Part shown: in pieces, positions 10,930-22,800 of the stretch
Layout of the letters: each line of letters opens with the position of its first letter
Position numbering within the stretch: the first letter of the stretch is position 1
Origin: Embiotoca jacksoni
Taxonomy: Eukaryota > Chordata > Actinopteri > Embiotocidae
Direction of reading: 5' to 3'
Length of the DNA: 64,000 nt
Assembly: GCA_022577435.1 (NCBI GenBank)
Contig: JAKOON010000028.1
Span: 4,472,872 to 4,536,871 of the forward strand
Position numbers and translations under genes: made by a program
The notes under the pieces: model-generated
What the model was told of the DNA's origin: nothing
What the model saw: only the letters and a program-made list of their open reading frames with translations
The model's database searches: none

Positions 10930-12479
10930 CAGCTGCATGTATAGTGTTGCACGCGCATTAGAAACGAATCTGTCACAGCCATAATCGTAACACCCGGAAC
11001 TCAGTCATGGCTACAGCTACGGTGACAATGACGGCGATGTCATCTCAAGGCCGCAGTCATAATCAAAGCTGCAGTTTGTCTGGAACCAACTCCTCTTTTC
11101 TTTCCAGCTGCAATTTTTACGACTGGTGGCTGAGCAGACACAGTTAAAGGTGCACTGACTCTCGCAGTGGTGACGACGGCGGCGGTCTACTACATAACAC
11201 AATTATACTTTATCATAATACAGTTCAGCCTTTCTTCATGTGTCAGACAAAATGCAAATTTTATATCAAGGTAACATAGAAATACTCCAGAAAAAGATAT
11301 CCCTCAGAATGAAATTCTTCTATTTTATTCATTAGAATGTTTAAAGAAAAAAAACACCAGTGATATTCATTGTATACTACAGAAGCACATTGCAGCCACA
11401 AAAGAAAAAACATAATTGGTGAACTTATGACTTCTTTCAAAAATATAAGATCTGGATCTAATTGTGAGATGTCTTCATTTTTTTATTTTTTTATTTTGTG
11501 AATACAAAGCCCCCCCCCCGTAGCATACTGATAGAAACAAATTTCTATTTAATTTTTTTTTTTATCATATGGCCTGGAGCTTGATACGTTTCCAAGTATC
11601 AACTAATTATTAAACAGAAAGCTTCCTTTACTTTTCTTGGAACATTGAGATTGGTCCTAGGTGACTTAAAATTAAATACAACTATTAGATATGTCTTTTG
11701 GAAAAAATCTTATTCAAGAATTCAAACCTTTTATATGAAGTACAAACCAGGACTGGCTGTATCAGATCACGATGCAAAATTGCTTTTGTCCACTTTCACT
11801 ATAAGGCAGCTCAAATTTGACCTGTGGTGTACGTCAGTCTTTTGGCGGCTAAAGTGTTCAATGACATGATCTCAAAAAACATTGCAATCCTTCGCCTAAC
11901 CGAGGCCAAGCCCAGTATTTGTTAGCATCAGTGAAGTGCTCTCGTACCAAATACACCCTCATGTTCCTTTCTTCCCCAATGAATCTATACAAGTGATACA
12001 CTTGAGAATTATTTTATTTTAGGTTGCAGCCCAGAGGGAGCAGCTACTGTCACTGCGAAACAGTTCATGTGTAAAATAAATCCAAATATGTACGTCGCTG
12101 TTTCCCCTCAGGACTACTTACAGCAGTGGGTTTGGGAAGAATTCGGGATGGCAATAATGCCAGATCATAATTCTAAAATTGTATTTATTGTCACACTGTT
12201 GTAAAGAGAGGATTTTTGTGTGTGTGTGTGTGTTCAAAAGAGGGATAAAAGGAATGTTTTTGCCTTTTAACACCACACACACCTTATTAAATGTTGCCAT
12301 ACTGATAATGAACACCTTGTCATATCCATTTTAGGCAGTAATTAGCCAGGTGTATGGAGGCAGGATATGAACTCTTTCATTTTTTATTTTTTTTTAGCAC
12401 TTACCTCTCTTAGTTTTCATGGGAACATCTGTGTGCAATGCTATGGGCTACATTTTAACTATCCAGTCAGTCTACACAG

Positions 12480-13110
12480 TCTAAAAGTGTCCAGATCCAC
12501 TTTTGTGAGTTTAACAGCGGTTAATCTGAGCACAAAGTACGGCACGTGGATCAAAGGGATGGTACTTAGTGCCGTAAGTTGTCAGAGGTGTGTTTTGGGT
12601 GTAACACGAACTAAACCAATCAGAGTGTCATCTCCCATTCCACCCAGGTGCCCTGACACCATGGCAGATTGCAAATGTAATGGCACATTTCCCCAAACAG
12701 TAGGAAAAGAGATTCGCTCACACGCAGATTGAGACTGACGTACACAATCATAATCTTTCAAACCTTTTTATTTGCAATTGTTGTTTTTTTTTTGCATGTT
12801 TGTTGCACTGCTGCATGTCCCTTGTGTGTGAAAAGCAGGGCGTAAGTGCACTCACTGTGCATCCAGAGATGTCGGTGTGTCGCACAGTTGCTCTCAAGAT
12901 TGCTTAGTTCCAAGAATGCTCCTGACCACAACCCATTTTAAAGCCAACACACTCATGGACACTCAGAAGGCCACGAGCACATTTGCAAACAATGTGGGTG
13001 CTGGATGGGAAAATGACAACTGCATCATTCTGAAACTAGCAAAGACACACGCATTGTGCTTTGTGCCGCTTTATGGCGCTTTGTGCCAGCTATAATATAA
13101 AGCCCTATGA
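12480..13110. repeat. probable interspersed teleost repeat
   Basis: The stretch contains 'tgttttgggtgtaacacg', 'accaatcagagtgtcatc' and 'gctttatggcgctttgtgcc'. I associate these words with a common non-coding interspersed repeat of fish genomes. No ends are clear and no class can be given. The 121-codon frame at 12367-12732 overlaps it and shows no protein family. Confidence 0.4.
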
Positions 13111-13376
13111 CTGCCTTTGAGGAAAGATTTGCTGAAGGTGTGCGATGAATGATTATTGTCTTGAGTGTGATCATTCCCAACAGCTAGAAATATTTATGCC
13201 TCCTGCAACTGTTCAGCATTAGCTAAATTTAGCCAAATATTTAATGTCCAGGTCCTCTATACATTTGGTGAACTTACAGAGATTTACATGATTTGCAGAA
13301 AGAATCGCTACATGAATACGAGTTTTTTTTTCCACAAATGCGATGCATTCCCACTCCGTATCTCACCTCTTTATGC

Positions 13377-13409
13377 TTGTGTGTGTGTGTGTGTGTGTGT
13401 GTAATTCAG
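13377..13409 (+). promoter_or_regulatory. eipr1: 3' splice site of the last eipr1 exon with adjacent (GT)n
   Basis: A run of ~12 GT units (13379-13402) stands where a polypyrimidine tract is expected, followed only by 'aattcag' before the exon. UG runs at this position bind TDP-43 and CELF proteins and weaken exon definition in CFTR exon 9. Whether this happens here is inference. Confidence 0.8.
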
Positions 13410-13584
13410 GGGTAAGGAGCCCCTAAAAGACAGCGTGGTGTCCACCTATGAAGAACACGAGGACAGCGTCTATGCAGCGGAGTGGTCATCGGCCGACCCC
13501 TGGCTCTTCGCCTCACTCAGCTATGACGGGCGCCTTGTCATCAACAGGGTTCCCCGTGCCCTCAAGTACCGCATCCTGCTCTGA
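13410..13584 (+). CDS. eipr1: eipr1 last coding exon: final WD40 blade and C terminus (exon C)
   Basis: The first base completes the split Lys codon. The exon then reads GKEPLKDSVVSTYEEHEDSV, followed by YAAEWSSADPWLFASLSYDG and RLVINRVPRALKYRILL, then TGA at 13582-13584. The ending NRVPRALKY.ILL is diagnostic for EIPR1. The WSSADPWLFASLSYDGRLVI segment is the last propeller blade. No frameshift or missing residue is visible. With exons A and B it yields about 170 residues, the C-terminal ~45% of the protein. Confidence 0.97.
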
Positions 13585-13820
13585 GAGGGACGGGAAGGAC
13601 AGGTGTTCCCAAAGCGTGTGAGTGTCTGTGTGTGTGTGTGCAGTATGAATGTGTGAAAAGTTAATACAGGAAGGGTGCCATACAAGACTGTATGTGGAGA
13701 CAGCAATGGCAGACACTATGTGTGTATCTGATGTAATTATACTACAGTACATATGTTAATGTAAATTAAATATTTGTCTTGTTTATCAGCATTAAAGTAA
13801 AGAAATGACTTCTGGATAAA
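13585..13820 (+). other. eipr1: eipr1 3' UTR
   Basis: The UTR starts after the TGA and probably ends 10-30 bases past ATTAAA at 13791. It holds a short (GT)n run at 13626-13640. The sequence following the likely cleavage site (13821-13860) is G/T-rich, as expected for a downstream element. Confidence 0.75.
13791..13796 (+). terminator. eipr1: polyadenylation signal ATTAAA of eipr1
   Basis: ATTAAA lies 207 bases after the stop and is followed by 'gtaaagaaatgacttctgga' and a GT-rich stretch. Another ATTAAA at 13765-13770 could be used instead. No AATAAA is present in this interval. Confidence 0.65.
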
Positions 13821-14430
13821 CATGTTATGTTGCGTGCTTCCTAATGTCTTCGTCTTCATTGGGGTTTAAATCCATGAAGGCTACTGTGTCACAATATTAT
13901 GTGCATTCATGTTATTTCCTTATGGGTATTTTTTTTTTTCTGTATCTTATTGCTGCTGCAAGAACTTGTCTTCAAATGAAAATGATTTGCATCTTAAGAA
14001 TCTCAAAATCTTTGCTGAATGGGCTTAGTTTTCCTCGTCCGCAAAAGAGCAGTGTGTCAGTTAGTGGCATCTAGTGGTTAGTTGTCGATTGCAACCAACT
14101 GAACACTCCTCGCCTCACCCTCGCTTTCCAAGCGTCTTTGAGAATCTAAAAGTGGCTGTGAAACTCACCAAAAACACAAAAGGCCCTCTGTTGTGCCAGT
14201 TCTTGGTTTGTACCTTCTCTGTTACTGTTGGAGACATGGAAGTGTAAGATGTAGGGCTCTGTGGAGTAGGACCTGCCCCTTATGTAGATATTAAATTAAT
14301 GAAAGCACAACAATTCTTAATTTCAGGTGATTATACAAACTTTCTAAGGGTAATTCAGGTAATTATCAACAGGACCCAGTGTCTATGCTGTTTATTATCT
14401 ATGCTATTTTCATCATCAATTATTCCGAAG

Positions 14431-14796
14431 AAGGCAAAACAGTGGTGCAGTGGTTCGCATTGTCGCCTCACAGCAAAAAGGTTCTGGGTTCAAATCTGGA
14501 CCTGGTCCTTTCTGTGCAGAGTTTGCATGTTCTCCCTGTGCCTGCGTGGGTTCTCTCTGGGTACTCTGGCTTCCTCCCACCATCCTAAAACATGCACCCC
14601 AGGTTAATTGCTAGTTCTACAAATTGCCCTTGGGCGTGAATGGTCTTTGTTTCCGTCTGTCTCTACATGTTGGCCTTGTGATGGACTGGCGACCTGTCCA
14701 GGGTGTAACCCTGCCCTCGCCCAATGTGAGCTGGGATAGGCCCCCCCCCCTCCCGTGACCCTGCTCAGGATAAAGCGGGTATAGATAATGGATGGA
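14431..14796 (+). mobile_element. tRNA-derived SINE, complete copy with target-site duplication
   Basis: The A-box-like GTGGTGCAGTGG (14442-14453) and B-box-like GGTTCAAATC mark the RNA polymerase III promoter. The body includes 'gatggactggcgacctgtcc', and the tail is 'ataatggatggat'. It is flanked by 11-bp duplications TTATTCCGAAG (14420-14430) and TTATTCTGAAG (14797-14807), differing at one base. This fits LINE-dependent retrotransposition. A C-run of 9 lies near 14741. It is an interspersed repeat, not a functional tRNA gene. Confidence 0.9.
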
Positions 14797-15357
14797 TTAT
14801 TCTGAAGATTTATGTAAATCGTTGAACCTGAATTCTTACTTTTTGACTGCTTGGTGGAAGCAGAAACAAGTTGTGAACATTGAGATATTATCTACTGGAA
14901 GCATTGATATAACAAACATATTAGCGAACATTTTCTTATATGCCAATCATGCAGGCATGCAACAAAATTAGCATTCATTTGGCGTTTCTGGTCACCTGAT
15001 GAATCTAGTTGTAATTTTATTTTTACTCTGGTCTTTACTGTGTCCACCAGCTATTTGAAAGCTTTGTCGTTGTGCCATTTGGAAATGGGCATGTAGCACT
15101 CAGAGAATTTATTTGCTGGAAATGATGTGATGAAAGTCGCAAAGTTGAACCAAAACAGAGAATCTGTGGTTTGCAAAACCAAAACAAGGTGCTGAAAGGC
15201 ACTAAAACTGGAGAGACAGAGACAGACAGTGTTTGTTAATAATGCTTATAAATAGCCCAGCTGTTTGTTATGAAGGTCCCCTTACATATATATGGTCATG
15301 ATCCATTACGGATATAAAGATAGTGGTTGGAGCAGCTGTCCAAAAATGATATTCTTA

Positions 15358-15470
15358 CAACCCCGTCTCCAAAAAAGTTGGGACTGCAAATCCTGTAAAC
15401 TCATATTTAATTAAAAATAGGCCAAAGAAAGTATTTTACACGCCGTCCCAACTTTTTTGAAACGGGGTTG
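15358..15470. mobile_element. 113-bp MITE of the CAACCC-end family
   Basis: The inverted termini are CAACCCCGTCTCCAAAAAAG and the complement of CTTTTTTGAAACGGGGTTG, followed inward by TTGGGA on each side. The interior is only ~55 bp. The left flank is TA and the right flank CA. The ends match the larger copies at 6090 and 27881, so this is a deletion derivative of that family. Confidence 0.88.
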
Positions 15471-15639
15471 CACAAAGAGGAAATCAACAAATTATGTTTT
15501 AGAAGGTTAAGTATAGATTTTTTTTGTCTTAGATAAATTACTCATAATCATAACTGTTGTTGATATTCGATCCATTGATTATGATTTACCAGACCAATAG
15601 TTTGTGAGTTTACTGGAAGTGCTGCTCTATCCTGGCTCT

Positions 15640-16660
15640 GCCAGACTATTGCTCACAGTTTGTTTGCTTCATGGTGATTACAGTTTGGAAACAGTGTTCG
15701 CATTAACATTTGCACAGCTGCTGTGAATGGCAAACCAATCAGCGACCTGCGAGGGTGGCTAAGTGCAATGTTCAAGTCAAGCGGTTTCTTTTTATTTATT
15801 TTTTTAAATGTAGTTCCAGCGGTTGTCGAGTTTCCGGACATATGCCAGTCATTGCCGACTTGTTACAGGCTGCTCCAATAGTAAACATTTTCCTGAGGTC
15901 CAGGAGGAAGCATCAACTGGAAACGATTCACTACAGCAGAGGTCTCCAACCATTAGCTGACAAACTACCAGTAGCCCGCAACTCAGTTTAGAGTAGATTG
16001 CGGAAGGTTTGAACAATAGTCACTGCTTCCCACACACAGACTTACTTGGATGGGCTGCCGAGGTATATTTGGCGATCCATTTTGTCTGCTCTGCACCGTG
16101 TGAGTGCAGCAGAGGCAGAGCTCCACCCTGAGTGAGACTTGTAACGTGCCTGCAAAACACAGCAGAAATTCACACTGAGCTGTAAAGAAACTGGTGCTCA
16201 TAAATTAAGGGAAATAGCATTAATAACATATAATACAATATTTTTGGCTGGACTGCAAAATGCTGTTGAATTTAAGCTGTTGGCAACTTGGACTGACTGC
16301 TTACTAAACACACACGCACTCAAAGGCTACACCGAGAGCATATTAACATCAGTCACCCAACACCGAACACAACCTGTAACTGTAGTGACTGCTCTTATTG
16401 TCATTGACTGATCTTATTGGCTTTGTGTTATTCCCTTCGTGAATTGTCTTTTTGTGTTGCAATTAATAAAAACAAATTAAAAAAAAAAATAGGTTAAGCC
16501 GTAGGTGAATTCTGATACATGAAGAATTTGTGCAAAGTGTATACATTTTTTATTGTTCAAATTTAAAATAAGCTTACTCAGCTGGTTTGGGTGGAGCTGA
16601 ATAAAGGTTGGAGACCCCTGCTATGAAGAGCAGCTACACCCATATATTCATGCAGTGAAT
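15640..16660 (-). repeat. dispersed repeat family A, copy 2 (minus), split by a hAT element
   Basis: The reverse complement carries the same ordered blocks as the copies at 9.1 and 38.4 kb: 'ttcactgcatgaatatatgg', 'attggagcagcctgtaac' and 'aaactcgacaaccgctgg'. The copy is interrupted at 15937-16620 by a hAT-type element. The two halves align to uninterrupted sequence in the 38.4 kb copy, which dates the insertion after family A. Confidence 0.7.
15937..16620. mobile_element. non-autonomous hAT-type element
   Basis: It begins CAGAGGTCTCCAACC and ends GGTTGGAGACCCCTG, a 15-bp terminal inverted repeat with one mismatch. CAGNGGTCTCCAA is a usual hAT end. No transposase remains in 684 bp. The 8-bp flanks (CACTACAG / CTATGAAG) do not form a clean duplication. 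Confidence 0.78.
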
Positions 16661-16689
16661 TGGGGTCTAGTAATAGCAGGTTATAGTGC

Positions 16690-17149
16690 TGCCCTCCAAT
16701 ACAGTCAAAAGGGGCCAAATCCAAGTCGAACTGTTAAACCAAGAAATAATTCAAACATACCATATCCATACGTTGCACATCACTGAGCCGCTGACAGGAA
16801 ATACCTGCTGTGATGTCATCGATCAGGGAGGTCACCTGTTGTTTTAGTACCCTGTTGTGATTCAATTTATAATGTAAATTTATGAAGAGCCTGGATTTAT
16901 GCCGACCTGATGGAATAACAAACCACCTGCCTGCTGTAGATTTTCACCTCCTTCACCGTACGATTCATTCCACCGCGTCCCTTGCTTTTCACTGTTCTGT
17001 CTCCTGTTTGTCCGTATGCCCACGCCTTCCCCCTCTGAATCTGTACAGTGTGTGTTGAAGCTGGTCGAAAGTGACAGCCCGAGCCTCTGATACGGCAGAC
17101 ACCATTGACAGGGCTTTTAATTGCAGCTTGACTCTATGGGACGCACGCG

Positions 17150-17239
<90 letters not shown>

Positions 17240-17372
17240 TCTGAAATGAACACAATGACTGACTAAAGCATTCAGTTTTCTATTCATTTTAATTTCAGTA
17301 TGTGGACTAGTAAACAAAAATGGTGAGCTAAACGAGGCTAAAAAAGCTCTCCAGAAGAGGGGACACACTGTA

Positions 17373-17422
<50 letters not shown>

Positions 17423-18500
17423 GTTACGGGAGGGGTATAGGCACTTCATTAGCTATGCCAGTCGGGGCAGGGAGCGCTATGGTTGAATACAGAATATATT
17501 TGTCTGTCTAATCAGAGAAGCTGCTCACACAGACACACACACACACACACATAAAGACACAACGAGCCACACACACACACACACACACACACACCCCTTG
17601 TTACCCTGCAGTCAATTATTGAGAGGAGAGATCAGGGTGGAGATACTGAGGGATAGTGAGCACTGAAAAGGTAAGAGCTCAATCGTCCCCATCTGGAAGC
17701 ATGTAATGCTTTTCACAGGAACACATATACGGCACTCATTGTCATATCTCTACTGTCTTCTAACAGTGTATAAGAGATGTGAGGGCGAAAAAGCATGCGT
17801 GCCACAGTCTCACGTTTGATAAAGTAAGTGTCAGCGTATGTATCTGTGTTGCACAGGGAGACCGTATTAATAGATGAACAAGTGTGTCGGACATCTTCTG
17901 CAGAATATCTAGCAGCTGATATAAATGCAGCTTTGTGACCCATCAGTCAATCCACTTGCTAATAACAGCTGATCATTTGCATGTGAATCGATGGAGGCAC
18001 CCCTTTAGTATGCCTGAGAGGCATGGCCATGACAAATTACATTAACTATGATGCATTGGTAGTTAGTGTGCAGATTCGGATAAATTGTTGCTGATAGTGT
18101 GAGCGCCCACCATATTATGCTTATTTACAGGCTGCAGCATTTTCCTGGCCAATAAGTTAAGATGGTGGGTGAACCAGGAAACTCCACATGTATATATTTA
18201 TGTATCGTTTCTTTCAAAGCATTGCCAAAACCATATGTAACTTTTAAATATAATTTCTTTTTCATAAGTCATAATTTAAAAAGATTGAAGATAATACATG
18301 AATTTCACTTTCCACCCCATTAAGCTCAAATTCTTAACGGATTATCTCATCTTCATCCATTCCCTGATCTATTCTGGTTTCAGTATGTAGAGGCGAAAAG
18401 CCACCTCTTATCTACATTAATCTTCAATTTTCTTCTTTCTTTCTTTCTTTAAAAAAAAAAAGATTTCTGAAAAGATAATTTTCCTTATTTCTCCTGTAAT
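16690..18500. other. intergenic, microsatellite cluster and unassigned sequence
   Basis: Apart from the CA runs I see no coding homology here. 17600-18420 looks unique and AT-rich. Confidence 0.6.
17145..17236. repeat. (CG)n(CA)n microsatellite
   Basis: A short CGCG block runs into ~39 CA units. A second CA run is at 17373-17420, with smaller ones at 17530-17553 and 17572-17595. This makes a 450-bp cluster. Confidence 0.98.
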
Positions 18501-18930
18501 AAATCTGATGCTCGTCTGCATCCAGCAGAAGAAAAATGCTAGTTTTGATGTTTGTGCCCATATTGAAAATGCACAGTAAGTCCAGTATTCACTCTCCTTA
18601 CACCTATAATCCGTCTTCACCAACTCCTGAGAAAAATACCTGGTTCTTTGGCAGAAAATTCTCCATAAATTCTTGCTGGTTGAAAACTCTGCTTTGGTGT
18701 TTGATGCTGGGCATGAGACTTCAGCACCGTGTGCACACACTCACAGAAATTAAGGAAGAAAAGGTTTCGTAGAAATGTAAATAATGCGGAAAATAAAGAT
18801 CCATAGCCCGTGGAGCCCTGGAGTCCAAGTAAAAGAAAACCTTCAGTAGTTCTGAGGTGAAAGTACTGCCACAGGAAGCGAGCAGCAAAAGAGCTGCTAT
18901 TTAGTAGCGACAATAGGCTCCTGGATGAAG
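18500..18930. repeat. possible interspersed repeat
   Basis: The segment has 'cagcaaaagagctgctattt' near its end and 'ggcagaaaattctcc' in the middle. I associate this pattern with an unclassified fish repeat. No second copy exists in the window and no ends are clear. Opposing frames of ~108 codons have no homology I recognise. Confidence 0.35.
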
Positions 18931-20700
18931 AAAAAAAATACATGGGGACGCGATTGCTAGTTTAGTGAACGCTGTATCAGGTAAAGGGCGCACAACTGAT
19001 GGAATGAAAACATGGTTGGATTTAAAGTCTGAAGTGAGGAGTCTGAAGTCTGAAGTGACGAGAGACACAGATTACTGGAGGGCGTCGGTTTGCCTGGTGT
19101 TATCTGAAATGGACCAGCGCATCTGGGCTGACGGTGAGTGAGAACCTACATGTCCATGTGTTAAATAAGCATTGTGTTTAACATTTAAACATTTGCTTTT
19201 GCAGTACGTTATAATAATCTATTTTCATAATTTATTTACAATCTGAGGCAGAACCTGGCTCCTAGCCCGTACTTTACTGCAGAAGTACCTTCACCCTGAC
19301 ACCGTTCAAGTGCCTGATGTCAGATCTCAGACGCTGTCCTAGGCTAACAGCTTACAGCCCAAACATTGACACAGACAGCTTCAACACTGGTCACAATCTC
19401 AGGAACCCTCAAACAATTTAATACCCATTTTTTTTTAAAATAAGGATAAACTGAAACCTGTTAATTTTTTTGCGATGCATTTTCCTCTTGACAATAATTG
19501 AAAGTTATATCACGTTGCAAACAGTAATTTTGAAGCCTGTATTTACAAATAACCACTGAATTGCTATAGAACTTGGACTGCAAGCATGTCGTGTCGTCCT
19601 AGTAGTGTTAGTGCTTATGTAAACCCATATTTTGCAAAATGATGATGACAATAATTATCAAAACATTTTAAATGATGAAAAAGATCATAATTTAAAGCTT
19701 GTAAAATTGTACAACTATAGAATTGAAAAAGTAATAACCAAATCAAATGTGCTGCTTTTGAGTGTGTGAGTGTCTGTTCTTACCAAAGAACAAATCCCAA
19801 ATCAGAAAAGATTGGTGAATGCCAGAATCTTGCTTAAAACTGCTTAAGTGGGTTTTAAGAAGAATTTATTCTTAAGAACAGTTGGTGAACGATGCTTGTT
19901 GCTCCTAGCTTTTTAATGTTTCATCTGAATACCTCCTAAGGCCCCACTGGCACAATGTGATATCTATATGTTTGCAACACTTCCGCCATAGATCTTAATT
20001 GTTGTGGCATAGAAAATTAAAGATCAAGCTCGGCTCCCTCCTTAACAATCAGGAAATACCCCCCCCCCCCCCCCCCCACAAGTAATCTCTAAATTACAAT
20101 CACAAAACCACAGTAATATACTATGAACTCAGTGAGGTTATTGTCATTTGAAGGAGAAATCTACAACCACAAATTAGTTGACCCAAACATTCCGCAACAA
20201 GCGGAATATGCACATTTCAGTCCCAATATAAGGTGGCTAAACAGCCAGCATTTTAGCTTTCTTGACAACTAAGTTTATAAAATGGAGAAAATTAATACAA
20301 ACAACTCGTGTATGGTAGAGATTTAGGTTAGCATTATCATATTAGCATGATTTCTCACGTAACACTGATTTAAATAATAGCGATGTCAAACCTCAACAAA
20401 TCCTCACAAAACTTTTAAAACTTCATCGTGCAGGGGGAGGCTACATTTGAAACCACTTATTTGTGCTTATGGGGCACATACCTACATTATACCGTATTTA
20501 TTGAATTTGTATTTACTTAAGCGATTGAATACTGTTATGATATGGTGTTGTAACGGACCCAGACGCAGACACAGTAGGAAGATGTTTCTTTTCGAACCAG
20601 GAAGTCCTTTATTCTCACCAAACACTGACGCACAGTAGGCAGAGAAAACACAATATACAAGTCCGTATGGGGCCGGAGCCCAATGTTCAGCGAGGAGGTT
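18931..20700. other. intergenic, no gene seen
   Basis: AT-rich. It contains a run of 19 C at 20059-20077. An ATG followed by eight codons runs directly into a consensus donor (GTGAGT) at 19134, but without further support. A short segment near 19800-19890 ('ttaagaagaatttattctta') looks like a small inverted-repeat element. Confidence 0.5.
20059..20077. repeat. C19 homopolymer
   Basis: Nineteen consecutive C, able in principle to form an i-motif or, on the other strand, a G-rich structure. The run length should be regarded as uncertain. Confidence 0.95.
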
Positions 20701-20702
20701 AA

Positions 20703-20777
20703 TCTCCTCTCCTCTCCTCTCCTCTCCTCTCCTCTCCTCTCCTCTCCTCTCCTCTCCTCTCCTCTCCTCTCCTCTCG
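20703..20777. repeat. (TCCTC)n pentanucleotide array, ~15 units
   Basis: A pure 5-bp array of ~75 bases, all pyrimidine on the + strand. The Arg/Gly/Glu-rich frames across it on the minus strand are artefacts. Confidence 0.98.
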
Positions 20778-20839
20778 AGGCTCTGTCGTGGATCGCGGCT
20801 GGCAGGTAGGCAGACAGGTGCGTAGCGTGGGCGTGGCTT

Positions 20840-21130
20840 CGCTGGGGGAATCCCGAGGCTTCTCCACAGCGGATAGGTGGACTGTGTGACACCCGAGGCT
20901 CTACACAGGATGGCCAAACCTTAGACAGCTGATCTCCGAGGAACGAACTGGAAGGTTTCTTCGTACAGGTGATACCCGAGGCTCGACACTGGACGGCAAG
21001 GCAGAGTCGACTGTGTGACGCTCGAAGCTCGACACAGGATTGCCAACATTGCAGCAGATGATCTCCGTGGAACGATATGGAATCTTCTTCGTTCAGGTGA
21101 ATGCCCGTGGCTCGACACTGAACAGCAGGA
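20840..21130. repeat. 129-bp tandem duplication (~2.3 copies)
   Basis: 'actgtgtgac' occurs at 20881 and 21010, and 'gctcgacact' at 20981 and 21110, both exactly 129 bases apart. Intervening words (gatctccg.ggaacga, ttcttcgt.caggtga) also repeat. A third partial unit is suggested by 'cccgaggcttc' near 20852. 'gtatggggc.ggagccc' flanks the array on both sides (20664 and 21136), so the array may sit inside a larger repeat. Confidence 0.88.
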
Positions 21131-22800
21131 AACAGTATGGGGCTGGAGCCCTCCCTTTCTGTTTGCTGTGGCTCAAGTGGCCTCTTCTTGCTTGAGCTTG
21201 CAGCCAGGGAGGGTCGTTAAGGTGGTGGCACATGTGCAGGCCTCCACCAGTGCTACAAATACCAGCTTTGTTTCATCGTCTCACTCTCTCTGTCCTAGGG
21301 CTCCACATCTCCTGGTTTGGTTCGGTTAACTTTATCATTCACCTTCAACACATTTCTCACCCTTGCATTGCATTACATTCACCACTGATGTTACTCATCT
21401 TCATGTTTTATTTATAGTTTAACTTTGTTAATTGTAACTAAAACTCTCCACTGGCATTTCAACCTGTCGTGGCTCCCCTCCTCTTTGTCACAAGCGTTTA
21501 GCCGGTTTGTGATAAGTGGGGTCTGGGATCCCGGTAGCCATTTAAGAGTAAATTATTTCAATTGTTAGTCTACTCAGTGTATGTCAGGTTCGGACAGTTT
21601 TTAATCTATTTAGGTCAGTTCTGTGTGCCATCCCACAATGGTTTATGTGTGACTGTGTATTTGTGAAGGACGCGCCACCTTATGGTAAAATACTGCAATT
21701 GAATAAATTGAAGAGTTTCCAGTGGAGAGTAACTGGAAAAGGGCTGGCAGTTGGAGGGCTGGCTCGAGGTGGCAATTCTAAGTGGCTTCCACTGTATGTA
21801 CTGTAGCTATACTGAGTGTGTTCATGCACAGGCATGCATGCTCACACATTGTGCAATACTTGTGGTAACAGATACGCTAAAGCAAAGGAAATATGGTATA
21901 TACATAAGGATTTGTTGGACTTCAGTCCCCATTATTCATAATCACAAATAATTGGAAATGATAGTAATTGTATGTAATAATGCAATAATTACAATGTAAT
22001 TGTGAGTTAGCTGTTGCAAGCTCTCCCATCTTGAAGCAGTGGGAGCTGCTGCTCCGAGATCTACAGCAGCAGAGTGCAGCTGCTTCATGAGAACTCCAGT
22101 GATGCGTCACTGCAGGTCACGTGACTGTATACGTGCGAACCACCCAGGCTTTCTCAGGTCATGACCCTCTTGACCGAGAATAAGAGATGACAGTGTTGTT
22201 GTGGCTGCCAGTAGCCTCACGTGAGTTAGTGCACTCACTTGGGAAAGCACAGCGAGAGTAACTAAAATACGGATGTTGGTTTCTGAAGCAAGGAGGGGGA
22301 CACATTACTGGACTATACTTGTTGATGCACCCTATGGAAAAATGTGCATCTCGTGTTCCAGGCTAAAATAAAATGTATGAAGAAAATGCTACACAGACAA
22401 ACTGATCATTTCAGAGATGTGTAGGTACAATTGTATATAATTATTTATTCTGTTTATTCAGTAGCTCTCTCTGTAAACAACATTGATGTTTGTAGCTGTT
22501 TCATATATTACTTTATTTTTTATCACGCATCAAGAAATCCCATCTTACACAGGAAAGGTGGCACACTTCTAAAACACAAGTGTTTCCATCACGTCGTGAA
22601 TTGAGGTAATTGTACCTGAGGGTCATTCAGGTGTCATCCTCAAAGGGGGGAGGTGGAATTGGATTCAGCTGCTGTGGAAATAAAATTAAAAGAAAAAAAA
22701 AAAACCCGATTTCATTTAATTATTTATTCATGTCAGCAATGCAATATGGAGCCACCTGGGGTGGTTGTGTGTTTGTATGTGTGAGTGGGGGTTTCAGGTG
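21131..22800. other. intergenic, possibly repeat-derived, no gene
   Basis: The stretch includes 'gataagtggggtctgggatcc' near 21510, which faintly recalls the leader of an LTR element. No repeat pair or coding domain supports this. The remainder is unassigned. Confidence 0.35.

Larger units (their letters stand above)
5897..13409 (+). other. eipr1: eipr1 intron B-C (7513 bp)
   Basis: The intron runs from GTAAGA at 5897 to 'aattcag' with AG at 13408-13409. It holds a decayed CAACCC-end transposon (6090-7400), a dispersed repeat (9095-9345), a Harbinger-like element (9549-10630), a CA microsatellite, and a further probable dispersed repeat (12480-13110). The stretches 7410-9060 and 10930-12480 show no gene, motif or recognisable repeat. 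Confidence 0.9.

Noticed and set aside
12367..12732. 121-codon ORF in the last eipr1 intron
   Set aside because: It overlaps words of an interspersed repeat, and I recognise no domain in it.
14442..14480. tRNA gene suggested by A- and B-box matches
   Set aside because: The boxes belong to a SINE body with target-site duplications and a known tail. No full cloverleaf is present. The same applies at 30798.
20482..20917. Overlapping Arg/Gly/Glu ORFs on the minus strand
   Set aside because: They are translations of the TCCTC pentanucleotide array and the adjacent 129-bp duplication.
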